Shown here one piece after another: positions 5,790-6,441 of a stretch of DNA of 6,441 nt (the first letter of the stretch is position 1; each line of letters begins with the position of its first letter). The notes under the pieces were generated by a model. That model saw nothing but the letters and a program-made list of their open reading frames with translations. It was not told where the DNA came from and ran no database searches. The position numbers were made by a program, and so were the translations under genes. Location: assembly GCA_964387775.1 (NCBI GenBank), contig CAYLZO010000270.1, positions 1 to 6,441 of the forward strand, read 5' to 3'. The DNA comes from CAYLZO01 sp964387775 (lineage in GTDB: Bacteria; Chloroflexota; Anaerolineae; JAAYZQ01).

Positions 5790-5871
5790 ACGCAGAACTT
5801 GTCCCAATCTCGGCCTGGTATCTAACCGCAGAGGCTGCCGGAAACGCCGAGAATACCCAAGGAGCGCGAGC

Positions 5872-6018
5872 ATGACCAAGACCGTCTGGCTGGTGGACGT
5901 GGCCTACGTGGTGAAAGCGAGCCAGGGCATCTTTAAACTCGATTATATCGAAACGGAGCGGTTTCTTGCCGAGAACTGGCTGTTCGAAGATCACCGGGAC
6001 CACCTCGTGAGGGAGTGA
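5872..6018 (+). CDS. Short protein of 48 residues, N-terminus resembling NYN/PIN-like domains
   Basis: ATG 5872 has a strong Shine-Dalgarno site, AAGGAG at 5859-5864 with 7-base spacing, and lies downstream of a plausible promoter, so it is probably translated. The product begins TKTVWLVDVAYVVKA and continues SQGIFKLDYIETERFL. That hydrophobic strand with an Asp, followed by a helix, recalls the first strand of NYN (LabA-like) nuclease domains, but those are about three times longer and the remainder is absent here. No continuation was found in other frames before the next gene. Codons such as TTT, AAA, GAT, TAT and GAA occur more often than in neighbouring genes, which strongly favour C or G at the third position. 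It may be a truncated gene, a genuine small protein or a leader ORF for the kinase. Function unknown; the NYN resemblance is a weak impression. Confidence 0.6.
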   Translation: MTKTVWLVDVAYVVKASQGIFKLDYIETERFLAENWLFEDHRDHLVRE

Positions 6019-6049
6019 GGCCCGGTCCCGGCACCTGCCGAGGAACTCT

Positions 6050-6441
6050 ATGACCCAAACGTTGAAAGGCACCCTCGTCGTCGGCCAGTCGGGCGGCCCC
6101 ACCCCGGTCATCAACGCCAGCCTGGCGGGCGTCATCGGCGAGGCACAGCGGCACGACAAGCTATCGGGCATCTACGGCCTGCGGCACGGCATCGAGGGCG
6201 CCCTCAAAGAGGAGCTGATCGACCTCAGCGCCGAGAACCCCGAAACCCTGGAACGGCTGAGCCGCACGCCGGCCTCGGCGCTGGGCTCCTGCCGCCACAG
6301 GCTCGCGCCCGGCGAGGAGGAGCGCGTCCTGGACGTTTTCCACGCCCACGGCGTGCGGCATTTCGTCTACATCGGCGGCAACGACTCGATGGACACCTGT
6401 CACCGCATCGGCCAGGCGGCGGCCGCCAGCGGCTACGAGTT
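6050..6441 (+). CDS. pfp: 6-phosphofructokinase, probably pyrophosphate-dependent, N-terminal part
   Basis: Cytoplasmic glycolytic enzyme that phosphorylates fructose 6-phosphate to fructose 1,6-bisphosphate. The open frame runs from ATG 6050 to the right edge without a stop (130 residues, about one third of the usual length of about 400). GAGGA at 6040-6044 is the ribosome site, with 5-base spacing. Motifs in order: GQSGGPTPVINASLAG (12-27), the N-terminal nucleotide/phosphate loop; YGLRHGIEG (42-50); TPASALGSCRHRL (73-85); and YIGGNDSMDT (107-116). In ATP-dependent enzymes the last motif reads GGDGS. Here GGNDS puts Asp112 where ATP enzymes have Gly (Gly104 in E. coli PfkA), the known marker of pyrophosphate specificity. 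The gene lies 31 bases after the 48-residue ORF and probably shares its promoter. The catalytic TIDND-type motif would lie outside the window. Confidence 0.9.
   Translation, partial: MTQTLKGTLVVGQSGGPTPVINASLAGVIGEAQRHDKLSGIYGLRHGIEGALKEELIDLSAENPETLERLSRTPASALGSCRHRLAPGEEERVLDVFHAHGVRHFVYIGGNDSMDTCHRIGQAAAASGYE

Noticed and set aside
4404..5825. 473-codon plus-strand open frame
   Set aside because: It lies antisense to the lipoprotein gene, is very rich in Arg, Gly and Gln, and shows no domain. The minus-strand frame has a signal peptide, a promoter and conserved motifs.

Overview
The window is GC-rich bacterial chromosome with dense, mostly plus-strand genes. High GC, menaquinone-type prenyltransferases, lipoproteins with long Pro/Thr/Ser spacers and several interspersed palindromic repeat families fit an environmental Chloroflexota (Anaerolineae-like) genome. 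That placement is inference from style; no taxonomic marker is present.

Layout. (1) 3-452 (+): C-terminal half of a UbiA-family polyprenyltransferase of the UbiA-like/MqnP type, cut by the left edge. (2) 453-755: intergenic, with a strong hairpin just after the stop and a 155-bp symmetric palindromic element (554-708) bounded by a 4-bp direct repeat. (3) 756-4373 (+): a run of four genes: substrate-binding lipoprotein, MenA, ABC ATPase and ABC permease. The ATPase and permease overlap by 14 bp, while menA sits between the binding protein and the ATPase with a different dispersed-repeat type on each side. (4) 4392-5675 (-): a convergent gene for a Tat-exported lipoprotein with a glycosidase-like (clan GH-A style) domain, driven by a near-consensus promoter that should give a leaderless or almost leaderless mRNA. 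(5) 5761-6441 (+): a divergent promoter, a 48-codon ORF with a good Shine-Dalgarno site, then the N-terminal third of a phosphofructokinase whose active-site loop looks like the pyrophosphate-dependent type, running off the right edge.

How the genes may work together. The binding protein, ATPase and permease make a complete NitT/TauT-type importer of unknown substrate. The insertion of menA, with a second quinone-type prenyltransferase just upstream, raises the possibility that the importer serves quinone precursor or aromatic headgroup uptake. This is inference; nothing in the sequence identifies the ligand. The lipoprotein and the short ORF/PFK unit look like separate transcription units.

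The most unusual object is the palindromic element at 554-708. It has six copies of the heptamer CACAGAT, three direct and three inverted, all in register on a 10-bp grid and centred on the same point as the element's ends. No CRISPR array, tRNA, rRNA, transposase gene or phage gene was seen.
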